Assembly: GCA_025141015.1 (NCBI GenBank)
Contig: CP081100.1
Location: 117,258 to 181,257 of the forward strand
Reading direction: 5' to 3'
Source of the DNA: Rhodobacteraceae bacterium M382
Lineage (GTDB): Bacteria; Pseudomonadota; Alphaproteobacteria; Rhodobacterales; Rhodobacteraceae
Length of the DNA stretch: 64,000 nt
Notes under the pieces: model-generated
Databases searched by the model: none
What the model saw: the letters and a program-made list of their open reading frames with translations, nothing else
What the model was told of the DNA's origin: nothing
Position numbers and translations under genes: made by a program
Shown: in pieces, positions 42,016-51,283 of the stretch
Position numbering within the stretch: position 1 is the first letter of the stretch
Layout of the letters: each line of letters starts with the position of its first letter

Positions 42016-43935
42016 TCAGTTGCCTGTGGTGCCCGTTACCGACAGAGGATCATAAGGGGACGCCTGAGAATTCCTCGCGATCAGTTCCTGTGCCCAGTCC
42101 TGCTGTGCGGTGACCTTGTCCTCATAAACGCCATGGACCCGACACAGGAACAACTCTGAATCATCCATTGCATTGGGCTGCGCAAACCAATCTTGCGGCT
42201 CAACTTTGGTCAAATCGACCTTGGCCACGCGATAGTCCACCGGTTCACTGGATTGAGGAAGCTCGAGGGATGACTGATCATCCAGTATGTCGTCATACAG
42301 TGTTGGGCGGGCACCACCGGTGTCGATGGTAAAGGTGCGCAGCCATTGTTCTTTGTTTGAGGGCTCGAAACGGCCCACTTCTTCCACTGGATAGCGGATA
42401 GCTTGCCCAGGGTTTACGCCTTTCAAAACTTTGCTGTCGGAAACAACAATTGTGCCATGCACCAGAACATAAGGAATGCCAGTAGAGGGAAGACCGTTCT
42501 TGCCCTTTGAATAGGTGGCGTTTTCCGAAACATTTTCAGGATCAAATATGGTGATATCCGCGATCATGCCTTCTTGCATACGCCCACGCACGTCCATTGC
42601 CTGAATACCGGCGTCACCCAATTGTTTGGCTGCCCAATAGCTAAGCTGCGACAAAGAGAACATCAGCGGCACATCGTTTTCACGTGCCAACCGCAACAGA
42701 ATAGCGTGTGAACCAGCCGAACGCGGGTGGCCTGCATAGTCTTCGAACGGGGAATCCCAATCAAGCCGCTCTCCTTTTTCATTCAGCCCCGGCATACCGT
42801 CGCCCGAGATGACAAAATTGGGCACCTTGATCCAATCCTTGATCCACTGCTCGCGGGGGGGGCTAAAGGCAATTGCAGTGCGCCCGGGTTCGGAGTCTTT
42901 GAATTCGAGGAATTCTTCCTTTGTGACATATCTGTCAAGCTGAGGATCGAAAATGGTTTCCTCATACTTGTATCCCATCGAATCTTCCCAATTGTCAGGT
43001 GCGAGAATGGAAGCGCCATAGTTCCCCGACCCCGCGGTCCAAGGATACCAGGTTGACCAGACATTATGACCCTGTGCCCGGGCCAGCTGCATCTTTTCTT
43101 CAATCTCCCACCAGCCGTAGTCGTTGGTATGGTGAAGTTGAAGCGAGGCCCCCAAAACCATCGCATTCGTCAGCAACTCGTTTGCGCCGGTCGCGGTTTC
43201 GATCGGAGTCGATGCGCTGGGATGAAAGCGGTGGTGCGCGGCAGTCAGGCGACCGTACTTGGCCGCAATTTTCTGGGCCTCAAACATTTCATAGGTCGTG
43301 ATACCTTCCCGTGCATATCCGATGGTCGATCCAACACCCAGCGCGCCTTCACGCAAACCTTCATCAAGCGTCGCGGTAATTTCATTCATCTGATCCAGAG
43401 TACTACGTGTGACTGACCAGCCATCAACACCATCCTCGGCGGCATCAATTCGGTAGTCAAAGAAATAGGGCATCGAGACATTCGGCCCTTCGAGCGCCAG
43501 CCCATCATGCACCCGCATGCGGGCAAACTCCTGCCCCACGACAGTACCAAAATTTGCCTGAGTGTTGTTTTCCCGCTCAGCATACCATTCGGAAATATTG
43601 AGCGCGCCCACCTCAAAATCCATCTGCGTTGTCACACCATCGCGCAAATTCAGCTTGATCCCAAAAGGGCTGAGCCCGTGTTGTTCGAGGTCAATGAAGC
43701 CGGGTGCAACAACGTGACCGGTCGCATCAATGGTCTCGGCACCTTCGATGGTCTCTCCGGTAATCTGCGTGATCCAACCGTTGTTGATGCCTACATTTGC
43801 AACTTGGTCAAACCCGGTTTCGGGATCCATAACCCTGCCATTCAGAATGACGACATCAAAGTTCTGAGCAAAAACCTGAGTCGATAGGGCTGACGTAACA
43901 AAAAGTACTGAAAGTAATGTGTTCCGCGGTTTCAT
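42016..43935 (-). CDS. Exported D-aminoacylase-like amidohydrolase with altered metal motif
   Basis: 639 residues with a signal peptide (cleavage near VFAQN, ~residue 23), so it acts in the periplasm. The fold is amidohydrolase: an N-terminal beta domain (FDVVILNGRVMDPETGF), then the barrel with VAPGFIDLEQHG (77-87), AAHHRFHPS, LQLHHTND, and a late NRAG-like GMPGLNE segment; the C-terminal IADITIFDPE returns to the beta domain. N-acyl-D-amino acid deacylases usually have an HxH pair after GFID; here the first His is Glu (EQH). It may bind a single metal as D-aminoacylases do, or have lost activity. At 639 residues it is longer than the usual ~480-540. It is divergent from an AraC-type regulator. 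Confidence 0.82.
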   Translation of the reverse strand: MKPRNTLLSVLFVTSALSTQVFAQNFDVVILNGRVMDPETGFDQVANVGINNGWITQITGETIEGAETIDATGHVVAPGFIDLEQHGLSPFGIKLNLRDGVTTQMDFEVGALNISEWYAERENNTQANFGTVVGQEFARMRVHDGLALEGPNVSMPYFFDYRIDAAEDGVDGWSVTRSTLDQMNEITATLDEGLREGALGVGSTIGYAREGITTYEMFEAQKIAAKYGRLTAAHHRFHPSASTPIETATGANELLTNAMVLGASLQLHHTNDYGWWEIEEKMQLARAQGHNVWSTWYPWTAGSGNYGASILAPDNWEDSMGYKYEETIFDPQLDRYVTKEEFLEFKDSEPGRTAIAFSPPREQWIKDWIKVPNFVISGDGMPGLNEKGERLDWDSPFEDYAGHPRSAGSHAILLRLARENDVPLMFSLSQLSYWAAKQLGDAGIQAMDVRGRMQEGMIADITIFDPENVSENATYSKGKNGLPSTGIPYVLVHGTIVVSDSKVLKGVNPGQAIRYPVEEVGRFEPSNKEQWLRTFTIDTGGARPTLYDDILDDQSSLELPQSSEPVDYRVAKVDLTKVEPQDWFAQPNAMDDSELFLCRVHGVYEDKVTAQQDWAQELIARNSQASPYDPLSVTGTTGN

Positions 43936-44071
43936 AACAACCTCACTGTGTGCGTTACTGATTGCAGCATAACCGAATAAATGGTGAACTCGATATTCAT
44001 CACAGCAGGATCGGGACAGAAATTTTCCCGCCTAATGAATGCTATTGTCAAATATGCTGTTAAGGTGATCT
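43936..44071. promoter_or_regulatory. Divergent control region of the amidohydrolase and AraC genes
   Basis: 136 bases, AT-rich compared with the flanks (AACCGAATAAATGG, TGAATGCTATTGTCAAATATG). A candidate -35 TTGTCA (44045-44050) is present for the plus strand. No operator repeat could be fixed. Confidence 0.4.
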
Positions 44072-45064
44072 ATGCCTACTGAACCCACACAAAGCATTTT
44101 GTTTCTGCACCCATTTTTTGATGACTTAAGAGCAAAAGGCTGTGCCCCAGAAACTATGGCGCACCGCCTTGGCGTCAACCAGTCTGAACTGGATGATCCG
44201 TCAACGCTAATACCGGCAAATACTGTTTATGGGTTTCTGCGATGGTCCACAGATTGGAGTGGCGAAAAAACATTATGCAGCCAATTGGGCATGCGGATGG
44301 CGCAGGGGGAATGGATGCCATTTCTGCCACTTCTTGCCGGTGGCCTAACAGTCTGGCAGTTCTTTTTGCGTTTCAGCTCATCTGCTCGAGACCAAGGGGG
44401 CTCCGCCATATACCGAATGGAGGCTGACGGCCAAGTCGCGCTTTGGAAGCTGACGCGCCCCAGCAGTGCGTCCAGCAATGCGGACTATGCAGATGCAACG
44501 GCTGTTGGATTTTTCGTTGGGGTTCTGAAAGGAGCGCTTGGAGAGATGTATGACAATAGTGAACTCCTGGTGGTCACCTCAGACAAGACATTAATTGCAG
44601 ATGAAGTTCTTCCCACGACTTCGGTCCTTGATGGGGCAAAGGGTACGGTGCTTCGCTTTCCTTCCCTGTGGTTGGAAGCAACACTCAAAGCAGTGGATCC
44701 AAGACCGAACTCGCCTGCTGTGAGACTTCCGGAAGTGGGTTTGGTGGATCTTGTCGAACGAACAAGGCGTGTTGTGCAAAGAAATATTTCTGTTGTTGAA
44801 TTTGATCTGACCGACGTTGCTCAGTCATTGGGTATGCCGGTATGGAAACTGCAATCGGAGCTCAGGGCTACGGGCACCAGCGTTTCCGAAATCCGCAACG
44901 AAGTGAGAAAGAAAATAGCGATCGAAAGCATTGGAACGACTGACATTGACATCGCGCAGTTTGCAAGATCGCTAGGCTATACCAGTAGCTCCAATTTTGC
45001 CCGCGCCTTTCGCAAATGGACCGGCCTCAGCCCGAGCCAGTTTCGTCGTGGCCGAGTCACCTGA
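44072..45064 (+). CDS. AraC-family transcriptional regulator
   Basis: 330 residues. An N-terminal effector domain of the arabinose-binding-like 'AraC_2' kind (about 1-210) is followed by a C-terminal double helix-turn-helix; the second helix-turn-helix is the clear family hallmark (DIAQFARSLGYTSSSNFARAFRKWTGLSPSQFRRG, about 290-325). ATG 44072 follows AAGGTGAT at normal distance. Its GC content looks lower than that of the other operons, and the same is true of the divergent amidohydrolase gene, which hints that both came together by transfer. It most likely activates the amidohydrolase gene. Confidence 0.85.
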   Translation: MPTEPTQSILFLHPFFDDLRAKGCAPETMAHRLGVNQSELDDPSTLIPANTVYGFLRWSTDWSGEKTLCSQLGMRMAQGEWMPFLPLLAGGLTVWQFFLRFSSSARDQGGSAIYRMEADGQVALWKLTRPSSASSNADYADATAVGFFVGVLKGALGEMYDNSELLVVTSDKTLIADEVLPTTSVLDGAKGTVLRFPSLWLEATLKAVDPRPNSPAVRLPEVGLVDLVERTRRVVQRNISVVEFDLTDVAQSLGMPVWKLQSELRATGTSVSEIRNEVRKKIAIESIGTTDIDIAQFARSLGYTSSSNFARAFRKWTGLSPSQFRRGRVT

Positions 45065-45156
45065 ACCGGCCAAATATGGCTGCTCTATGTGTCGGTTATG
45101 GCAACCCTTGGCGCAAAGGATTTCCTGACAATCCATTTCGCAGGTTAGCGAGGAAC

Positions 45157-47115
45157 TTATTCTGGTGTTCCTGTGAACGCGAGATTCTCAGCGAGTTGTT
45201 CGTCAAGATCCAGCAACTTTCTGCGCGCGCGGACGTGGGCCCGTTCGGCCCTCAATTGGGCATTGGTCAAGGCCGAGAGAGTTGCGCGCCCGCCAAATCG
45301 CGACAAGAATCTGATGTGAAGACTACCAAATTCTGTAAGCAACGAGTCTTCTGCCGAGAGTATTGCTTCGTTGCTTCCGGGATCGCCTTGCCGGCCCGCG
45401 CGACCAGCAAGCTGGCGGTCAATGCGCCGGGCGCTATGGCATTCAGTCATGATGACATGCAATCCACCTGCCATGCGGGCCTGTTCATCCAAGAGAATAT
45501 CGGTGCCACGACCGGCCATGTTCGTTGCGACCGTCACTGCGCCGGCGCGACCTGCGTCAGCTATGATGGCCGCCTCGTCCGCGTCCTGCGCGGCACTCAA
45601 CACACGGTGAGTGACACCCTTTGCATCCAGTGCGGCACTGGCCGCTTCAGAAGCAGCAACAGTGCGTGTACCGATCAAAACCGGACGGCCTTGCGCCGAC
45701 AGCTCCCCAGCGCGTTTTGCCACCCGCGCCCATTTTGTTGTTGCACGGGCAAAAACAAGAGGCCGCCAGGTTTTACGACGCGGGCGTTTGTGCGTCGGAA
45801 TACAGACGACAGGCAATCTGAAAACAGTCCAGAACTCTCCCGCCGCCTCGGTTGCTGTGCCCGTCATTCCCCCAACGTGAATGTAACGGCGAAAAAAGCG
45901 CTGAAATGTAATCTGAGCAAGCGTGACACGACGTGTGGTGATCTCCACACCTTCTTTCGCTTCCACGGCCTGATGCAGCCCAGCCGACCATGAACGATCC
46001 GGCATAACCCGCCCGGTGTATTCGTCTACAATCTCGACCTTGCCATCACGTAATATATAATGCTCATCACGGTTATGCAGATGAATGGCATTCAGCGCAG
46101 TGCGTATGATGTCTTGGCGGATTGGCGCAGGACGCCATCTTTCTGGCATCAGCTCGGCACATTCTTCTAGCCGGTCACACCCTTTTGGCGTCAATTCGAT
46201 CTGACGGTGGAGCCGATCCAGACGATAATCCCGACCGTCTTGCATCTGCAGGGCAATTGCATGGGCCGCACGGGTCGCTTCTGCTTCGATCTCGGTATCA
46301 GGCGGTGGCACGGACAAGATCAACGGCGTGCGTGCCTCGTCGATCATAACACTGTCTACTTCATCCACGATGGCAAATTGCAAACCTGGCAGGAGCAATC
46401 GGGTATTATCAAAGTAGGAACGAGCGCTCAGGCCGATGTCGCCGGTACGCCCCCCCATCGCCACGCGATCACGCAGAAAGGAAAAAGCGACCTCTTTGCC
46501 CGAAGCATAGACAATGTCAGCCCCAAAAACATCACTGCGTTCGTCATTGGAGCACTCGGGAATGACGGCTTTGCAGCTTAAACCCAAGCGCGCGTAAAGC
46601 CCTTGCATTGTTTCGGCGTCCCGCTCCGCAAGATAATCATTTGCTGTGATGACGTGCACGCGCCGCCCAGCCATCGCGGCGGTTCCCGCTGCAAGCGTAA
46701 TAGCCAGCGTTTTCCCTTCACCCGTCTGCATTTCCGCAACCGCGCCATTCAATACCGCGCGAGCACCAAGGATCTGGGTTGCATAGTGGCGAAGACCAAG
46801 TTCCCGCCCGGCGCATTCGCGGATCAAGGCAAAACATTGAACAAGAAGTGCCCCGCGGGGCTTGCCCCTTGCGGCCCGCAACTGATGAGCAGCCACCTTT
46901 AACATCTGGTCAAGCGCGTCATCGGTGAGGGTCACGAGCTTGCGCCCCCGATAGAGCACCCGCCAGGCAAAGATACGGGATGGGCGTGCTTGGATGCGGC
47001 GGCGTGGCAACGTTGTGAACCTTTCGACCCACAGGTCGAGTTTCGACTTCTCGGGCTCGACAGGTGCCCGCGGGTAATACGCACCGCCAGAATGGGTTGG
47101 GAACGTCTCAGACAT
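45157..47115 (-). CDS. Short SecA-like translocase ATPase
   Basis: 652 residues from ATG 47115; housekeeping SecA is about 850-900. The motor core is intact: [23 protein letters not shown] (Walker A GEGKT), [29 protein letters not shown] (DEAD-box and the SecA-type extension), then NBD2 with the [13 protein letters not shown] segment and the end motifs [11 protein letters not shown] and [19 protein letters not shown]. The C-terminal helical wing, most of the scaffold and the zinc-binding tail are absent; the protein ends about 95 residues after the last motif. It overlaps the M50 gene by eight bases and is last in the giant-protein operon. An accessory SecA driving export of that protein is the best hypothesis. 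Confidence 0.85.
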   Translation of the reverse strand: MSETFPTHSGGAYYPRAPVEPEKSKLDLWVERFTTLPRRRIQARPSRIFAWRVLYRGRKLVTLTDDALDQMLKVAAHQLRAARGKPRGALLVQCFALIRECAGRELGLRHYATQILGARAVLNGAVAEMQTGEGKTLAITLAAGTAAMAGRRVHVITANDYLAERDAETMQGLYARLGLSCKAVIPECSNDERSDVFGADIVYASGKEVAFSFLRDRVAMGGRTGDIGLSARSYFDNTRLLLPGLQFAIVDEVDSVMIDEARTPLILSVPPPDTEIEAEATRAAHAIALQMQDGRDYRLDRLHRQIELTPKGCDRLEECAELMPERWRPAPIRQDIIRTALNAIHLHNRDEHYILRDGKVEIVDEYTGRVMPDRSWSAGLHQAVEAKEGVEITTRRVTLAQITFQRFFRRYIHVGGMTGTATEAAGEFWTVFRLPVVCIPTHKRPRRKTWRPLVFARATTKWARVAKRAGELSAQGRPVLIGTRTVAASEAASAALDAKGVTHRVLSAAQDADEAAIIADAGRAGAVTVATNMAGRGTDILLDEQARMAGGLHVIMTECHSARRIDRQLAGRAGRQGDPGSNEAILSAEDSLLTEFGSLHIRFLSRFGGRATLSALTNAQLRAERAHVRARRKLLDLDEQLAENLAFTGTPE

Positions 47116-49255
47116 TGAGATCCCGCAAGAAAATCTGACGAACCGCGCGCAACAATTGTGCACCCAAGGGTGTTGGCCCATGGTCAAATCGAACCGAAAC
47201 CCGCTCTCCCAATGCCCTAAGCGGCCGCCCATCTACTGGTCGAACATCAATGACAAAGATAGTACCAACCGGGGTCAACGGTTTATCTGCCGTTGGATCA
47301 ATGGGAATGGGTCCCCCCGCTTCGGTTGCCAATGCCGCGCTTGGCAAAACAGGTACAGCAGCGGGTGTTCCTTGGCTCAGGCGGGCTGGTATTGCGTCCA
47401 AAGGCGCACTGGAGCGACGCATTTGAACCCCATCGATACGCCGCCGCAACAGGTCAATGTTCGCCTCTGGGATGACAACGCGAACGGTCCCCGGATCTTC
47501 CCCTATGACCCAAGCCAATGCTTCACCTTTTCGGACAAACCGCCCGACCAGGTCATCACCAGCGGGCAGCAGCAAACGGCCGGAAACCGGAGCCGTGACA
47601 ATCTGTTGGCCGCGCCGCTCAACCGCCAGATGCCGTTCTTCTTCGGCCAACCCCAACTCCTGAGCAATCAGGTCGGCCTGTACCCGATCGTTTACCAAGG
47701 CGTCGAAGCGGCGCAGCCTCAACTCCTCGATCCGTGCGTCCAGCTGTTGTACATGCGCATCAAGAAGCGGATCAGCAATACGAAGAATGGGATCGCCCTG
47801 CGCAAGCGTTCGACCGGGACGCGTCAGCAGCTCTTCGACGAAGCCATCAGCACCACTTACAGCGCGAGATGCTTCGGGGGCCCGTACCACGCCGCGTGCA
47901 ATTGTAGCCGACGGAACCGGCTGAACAAACAGGCCCCAGAATATGCCACCGACCAAAGCCCCGGTTACAATCAAAGCACGGGCACGGTGACCCTCCAGCC
48001 TGGGGCTACCCAGAACAAAACGAACCCCGCGAACCGCCGGCACGACCAGCAAAAGAACACCGGCCCAAAAAGCCAAAAGTAGGCCCACCTCAAAGAACAT
48101 CCCCGCCACAAGCAGCATGATGGTGAGCATGATCAGATAACGGTAGATTAATGAAAGAACACCATATCCGGCGAACCACGCAGCCTCGCCCGGAGCCATA
48201 ACAGGAGAAACCGCAGTACTTATTCCAAACAGATATCTCTGAGCGAGATATTGCAGGTATTGCGTGGAACGGGTGCCCAGGTTCGGAATCTCCACCAGAT
48301 CCGCAAGCACATAGTAGCCGTCAAAACGCAGGAGCGGGTTGCCGTTGAAGAACAGAGTTGAAACACCCGCCAAAAGCATGACGTTCATGACCGCGGCACG
48401 CAGCAGGCCGGGTTCCATCTGCACCCAAAGAAGCACAGCGGCTCCGGCCAGAAAAAGCTCAACCATGATACCCGCGGCGGCGACGGCAGCACGCCGCCAT
48501 TTGGACCGAAACGCAGAAGAGGCCGAAGCATCAACATAGGGCACCGGCATAAAGACGAGAAACATAACGCCAATCTCGTGCACCTCGCCGCCCCAATGTC
48601 GAACGGCATAGGCATGGCCCAATTCGTGGACAGCTTTGACCAATGGGTATATCGCTAATATTATCAGCAAGTTACCTGCGGTCAACGCACGGTCTGCAAC
48701 ATTACTCTGAAGAGCTTCAAAGTTCTGGAGCGCTACAAAAATCCCGCCACCAACAACCGCAAACCAAAACAATGCTCCGAACCAGGAAAACAACGGCCGC
48801 ACCAGCCATGCCGTTGCCTGAATGAAGTTGTCTGGATCAATAACCGGGATCCGGATCGCAAGCGGGTTGCGGAAACCTGCCAGACGTTTTTTGCGATCTG
48901 CGTCGCGCCCGCGTTTTTGGATACGCTCCATATCCGGTGGAATAGCGGCATGCAGAACATCGGCACGGTGCAACCGGATCAACAGTTGAATGACATCGTG
49001 CTGCGTCGGGAGATCATCCCCCAAAACCTCGGCTGTGGAACGCCAGATTTCGTCCATCGTCCGGCGGCCGTTCATTAACCCGATAATGCGCCAGGCAGTC
49101 TCGGAAGCGCGGACATAGGCACCGCTGGCGTGGTCTTCTATCACATACCAGACCTGGCCGCGGAAAACCGACCGATGAACTTCTGCATGGGTCCGAAGCC
49201 TCGGCTTCAGGTCGGCCACCCGGTACCAGGATGGGCTATGGAGTCCCCCGGTCAC
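47108..49255 (-). CDS. PqqD-like / M50 protease / HlyD fusion membrane protein
   Basis: 715 residues. Domains in order: a PqqD-like peptide-recognition fold (about 10-105); an M50 site-2-protease-like membrane region with the metal motif HELGH (210-214) and the second motif around [10 protein letters not shown] (306-315), in about eight helices (150-465); then a biotinyl-lipoyl/HlyD-like periplasmic part (about 480-700) with the segment [25 protein letters not shown]. The start is GTG 49255, whose GTGA overlaps the stop of the GAF-HlyD gene; a TTG at 49288 is in frame but less likely. The arrangement suggests recognition of a peptide signal, membrane-embedded cleavage, and handover to an envelope-spanning adaptor, all in one protein. 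No characterised member is known to me. Confidence 0.85.
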   Translation of the reverse strand: MTGGLHSPSWYRVADLKPRLRTHAEVHRSVFRGQVWYVIEDHASGAYVRASETAWRIIGLMNGRRTMDEIWRSTAEVLGDDLPTQHDVIQLLIRLHRADVLHAAIPPDMERIQKRGRDADRKKRLAGFRNPLAIRIPVIDPDNFIQATAWLVRPLFSWFGALFWFAVVGGGIFVALQNFEALQSNVADRALTAGNLLIILAIYPLVKAVHELGHAYAVRHWGGEVHEIGVMFLVFMPVPYVDASASSAFRSKWRRAAVAAAGIMVELFLAGAAVLLWVQMEPGLLRAAVMNVMLLAGVSTLFFNGNPLLRFDGYYVLADLVEIPNLGTRSTQYLQYLAQRYLFGISTAVSPVMAPGEAAWFAGYGVLSLIYRYLIMLTIMLLVAGMFFEVGLLLAFWAGVLLLVVPAVRGVRFVLGSPRLEGHRARALIVTGALVGGIFWGLFVQPVPSATIARGVVRAPEASRAVSGADGFVEELLTRPGRTLAQGDPILRIADPLLDAHVQQLDARIEELRLRRFDALVNDRVQADLIAQELGLAEEERHLAVERRGQQIVTAPVSGRLLLPAGDDLVGRFVRKGEALAWVIGEDPGTVRVVIPEANIDLLRRRIDGVQMRRSSAPLDAIPARLSQGTPAAVPVLPSAALATEAGGPIPIDPTADKPLTPVGTIFVIDVRPVDGRPLRALGERVSVRFDHGPTPLGAQLLRAVRQIFLRDLNV

Positions 49256-51105
49256 GGAAGCCAGCGCCAGATTGCCATGCGCGCCCAATTGCGGAGGTCA
49301 TGGGTCCAGATCATCGGCAGCGGTCTTTCATCAATGGTGATCTTTGCAATCCCCTCCATACCCGGACGCAATAGGTCGGTTTGCTGAGAAAGCTGGGCAT
49401 CGACACGAAACACGTTGCGTCCGTCTTCAACCCCCGCAACCGACGTCACACGGCCTGTTTCCATTCCAAAAGTCTGGCCCGGGAGCGCCGTCAGGACAAC
49501 TTCGCCGACCAGGCCTTCGGTTGCCAGTGCCAGGTCACGCTCGTCAACGGACAGAACAATCCGATAGGACTCCAACGGCGCGATTTCGTATAGAACCTGA
49601 CCACGCGAAACCGGGGCTCCGACGGATTGGGCAAGATCGCCGGACAATACCACGCCGTCAAAGGGGGCACGCATTTGTGTGCGTTCCAGACGTTCTTGCA
49701 ACAGCGCAATTTCCGCTTCGGTCTGACTGATCTGAGTCGCAGAAATACCGATTGCCGCCCGATCCCGAACCGCCAGGGCCGTTTCATACTCTCGCTGACG
49801 TTGGGCGCGAACGGTATTCCACCGCGCGATTTCCAAACGCAAATCGCGATCATCGAGGGCAGCCAAAACATCTCCGGCGGCAACGACATCGCCCGGGATA
49901 GCAGCCGCAGAGGCAATATACCCGTCAAGCGGCGAGGCAACAACGCGGCGGATCTCGCCTTCGACGCGGGCATTGGCCGTGATGTGAAAGGTCGCAGTGG
50001 TGTTCCAAGCGAACCAGCCAACGACCATGACAAGCAATATGACCGCTTTCAAGCCGGCCTTGCGCGGGCCAAAAACAGCAACAACACCACGGCCAATTGA
50101 GGTAAGAACCTTGACTGGAAACGCGCGATCATTGAGCCGTTTCTCCTCAAGAACCGGACCAAGAATACCTGTAACCGCCTCGACCAATTCGATTTCTTCG
50201 TCGCGAAATGGGTTATTCCCACCCCGCTCCAAAACCATGGCCCCTGTTACCTTACCGCTCCGACGCAGCGGGACAGTCAACACCGCCCGTGGAGATCCGG
50301 AATAGATCAATTCCTGATGCGCAGCGGTCAGTGTCAGGGAATCGTCCGCGTCCTGCGGCATAATGATTTGGCTGCCCTGATCAATCGCTTCGTCCATACA
50401 GTCTGCGATGCGCTGGACCAATTCGGAGGAGGACGAAAAGCTACCGCTGTGGGACAGTGACACAACTTTGGATCGGCGCAGACGTCGGCGACCCAAAGCA
50501 ACGCGATCACACCCGAGGCGATCACAAAAATCGGTTATTGCTGTGGCTGCAGCCACAGACCACCGTGGTTCATCCAACGTATCAGCCAACAGTTCAACTG
50601 CGGCACGGGCCCGGGCCTGAGTCAGCGCACCTTTGGCGAGGTCACGCGCCAAAAGACCAAGTTCAATCGCCGGTAGTGCCCATTTCACGTCCTCAACAAC
50701 GCTACGAAGATCAAGGTCAGCCTTGACCGGCAATTGAACCGCTACCACCCCAAAGAGTGCACCGTCACGAAGGACAGGTACACCAACGGCGCAACAGGTG
50801 TTGCCGCGTTCCTGATAGCCGCTTTTGACGATCGGTTTGCGTTGGGCGATCGTCAAATCCACCGCTGCGACCAGCCCCTCCCCGGGGTCCGTGGAGTCAG
50901 GTGCGCGGGCCGCAAGCTCGTAGGGACCAGTGTCGCGCGGGCCGAGCACCAATATGACAACATCAGCACCAAGACGCTGGCGCAATTGATCCGACCAAAT
51001 CCCCCAGGCCAAACTTTCTTGGGACTCGGTGCTCAACGCCTGCGAGATCTCGCCTGCGCTGTCCACCGACCCGGCCTCTAGCTCTGGATCTGATCGTGTG
51101 TCCAC
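49252..51105 (-). CDS. GAF-HlyD periplasmic adaptor protein
   Basis: 617 residues. The N-terminal ~330 residues form cytoplasmic GAF-like sensor domains (CAVGVPVLRDGALFGVVAVQLP is one typical strand pair; a second GAF is around VLTVPLRRSGKVTGAMVLE). A membrane helix (about 352-370) follows, then an HlyD/membrane-fusion part with the barrel-sandwich hybrid VVASPLDGYIASAAAIPGDVVAAGDVLA, a helical hairpin rich in Arg/Gln/Glu, and beta-barrel strands. GTG 51105 follows AGGGAGA. It is 179 bases downstream of the giant-protein gene and starts the three-gene transport unit. The GAF part could tie export to a cytoplasmic signal, but the ligand is not known. Confidence 0.85.
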   Translation of the reverse strand: MDTRSDPELEAGSVDSAGEISQALSTESQESLAWGIWSDQLRQRLGADVVILVLGPRDTGPYELAARAPDSTDPGEGLVAAVDLTIAQRKPIVKSGYQERGNTCCAVGVPVLRDGALFGVVAVQLPVKADLDLRSVVEDVKWALPAIELGLLARDLAKGALTQARARAAVELLADTLDEPRWSVAAATAITDFCDRLGCDRVALGRRRLRRSKVVSLSHSGSFSSSSELVQRIADCMDEAIDQGSQIIMPQDADDSLTLTAAHQELIYSGSPRAVLTVPLRRSGKVTGAMVLERGGNNPFRDEEIELVEAVTGILGPVLEEKRLNDRAFPVKVLTSIGRGVVAVFGPRKAGLKAVILLVMVVGWFAWNTTATFHITANARVEGEIRRVVASPLDGYIASAAAIPGDVVAAGDVLAALDDRDLRLEIARWNTVRAQRQREYETALAVRDRAAIGISATQISQTEAEIALLQERLERTQMRAPFDGVVLSGDLAQSVGAPVSRGQVLYEIAPLESYRIVLSVDERDLALATEGLVGEVVLTALPGQTFGMETGRVTSVAGVEDGRNVFRVDAQLSQQTDLLRPGMEGIAKITIDERPLPMIWTHDLRNWARMAIWRWLP

Positions 51106-51256
51106 CAATATCTCCCTACGGGCAGAATTTCGTCATTGCTCCACCAAGTCAACGATTTACATGGTTTTTGCGGTGCATGACTGGCCTTGGTGCACAAGCA
51201 CGACACTTGCGCAACCGCTCGGAAACAATGCCTAAGAATTCGGGGATTTGAGAAGC

Positions 51257-51279
51257 GTCCACGGCAATATGCCGTGGAC
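51257..51279 (-). terminator. Perfect hairpin between giant-protein gene and transport genes
   Basis: GTCCACGGCA and TGCCGTGGAC form a perfect 10-base-pair stem around ATA, five bases after the stop of the giant gene in the minus direction. Only a short pyrimidine run (CTTCTC) follows. It may partly stop transcription, giving more giant-protein mRNA than transport-gene mRNA, or protect the 3' end of the transcript. Confidence 0.55.
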
Positions 51280-51283
51280 CAAA

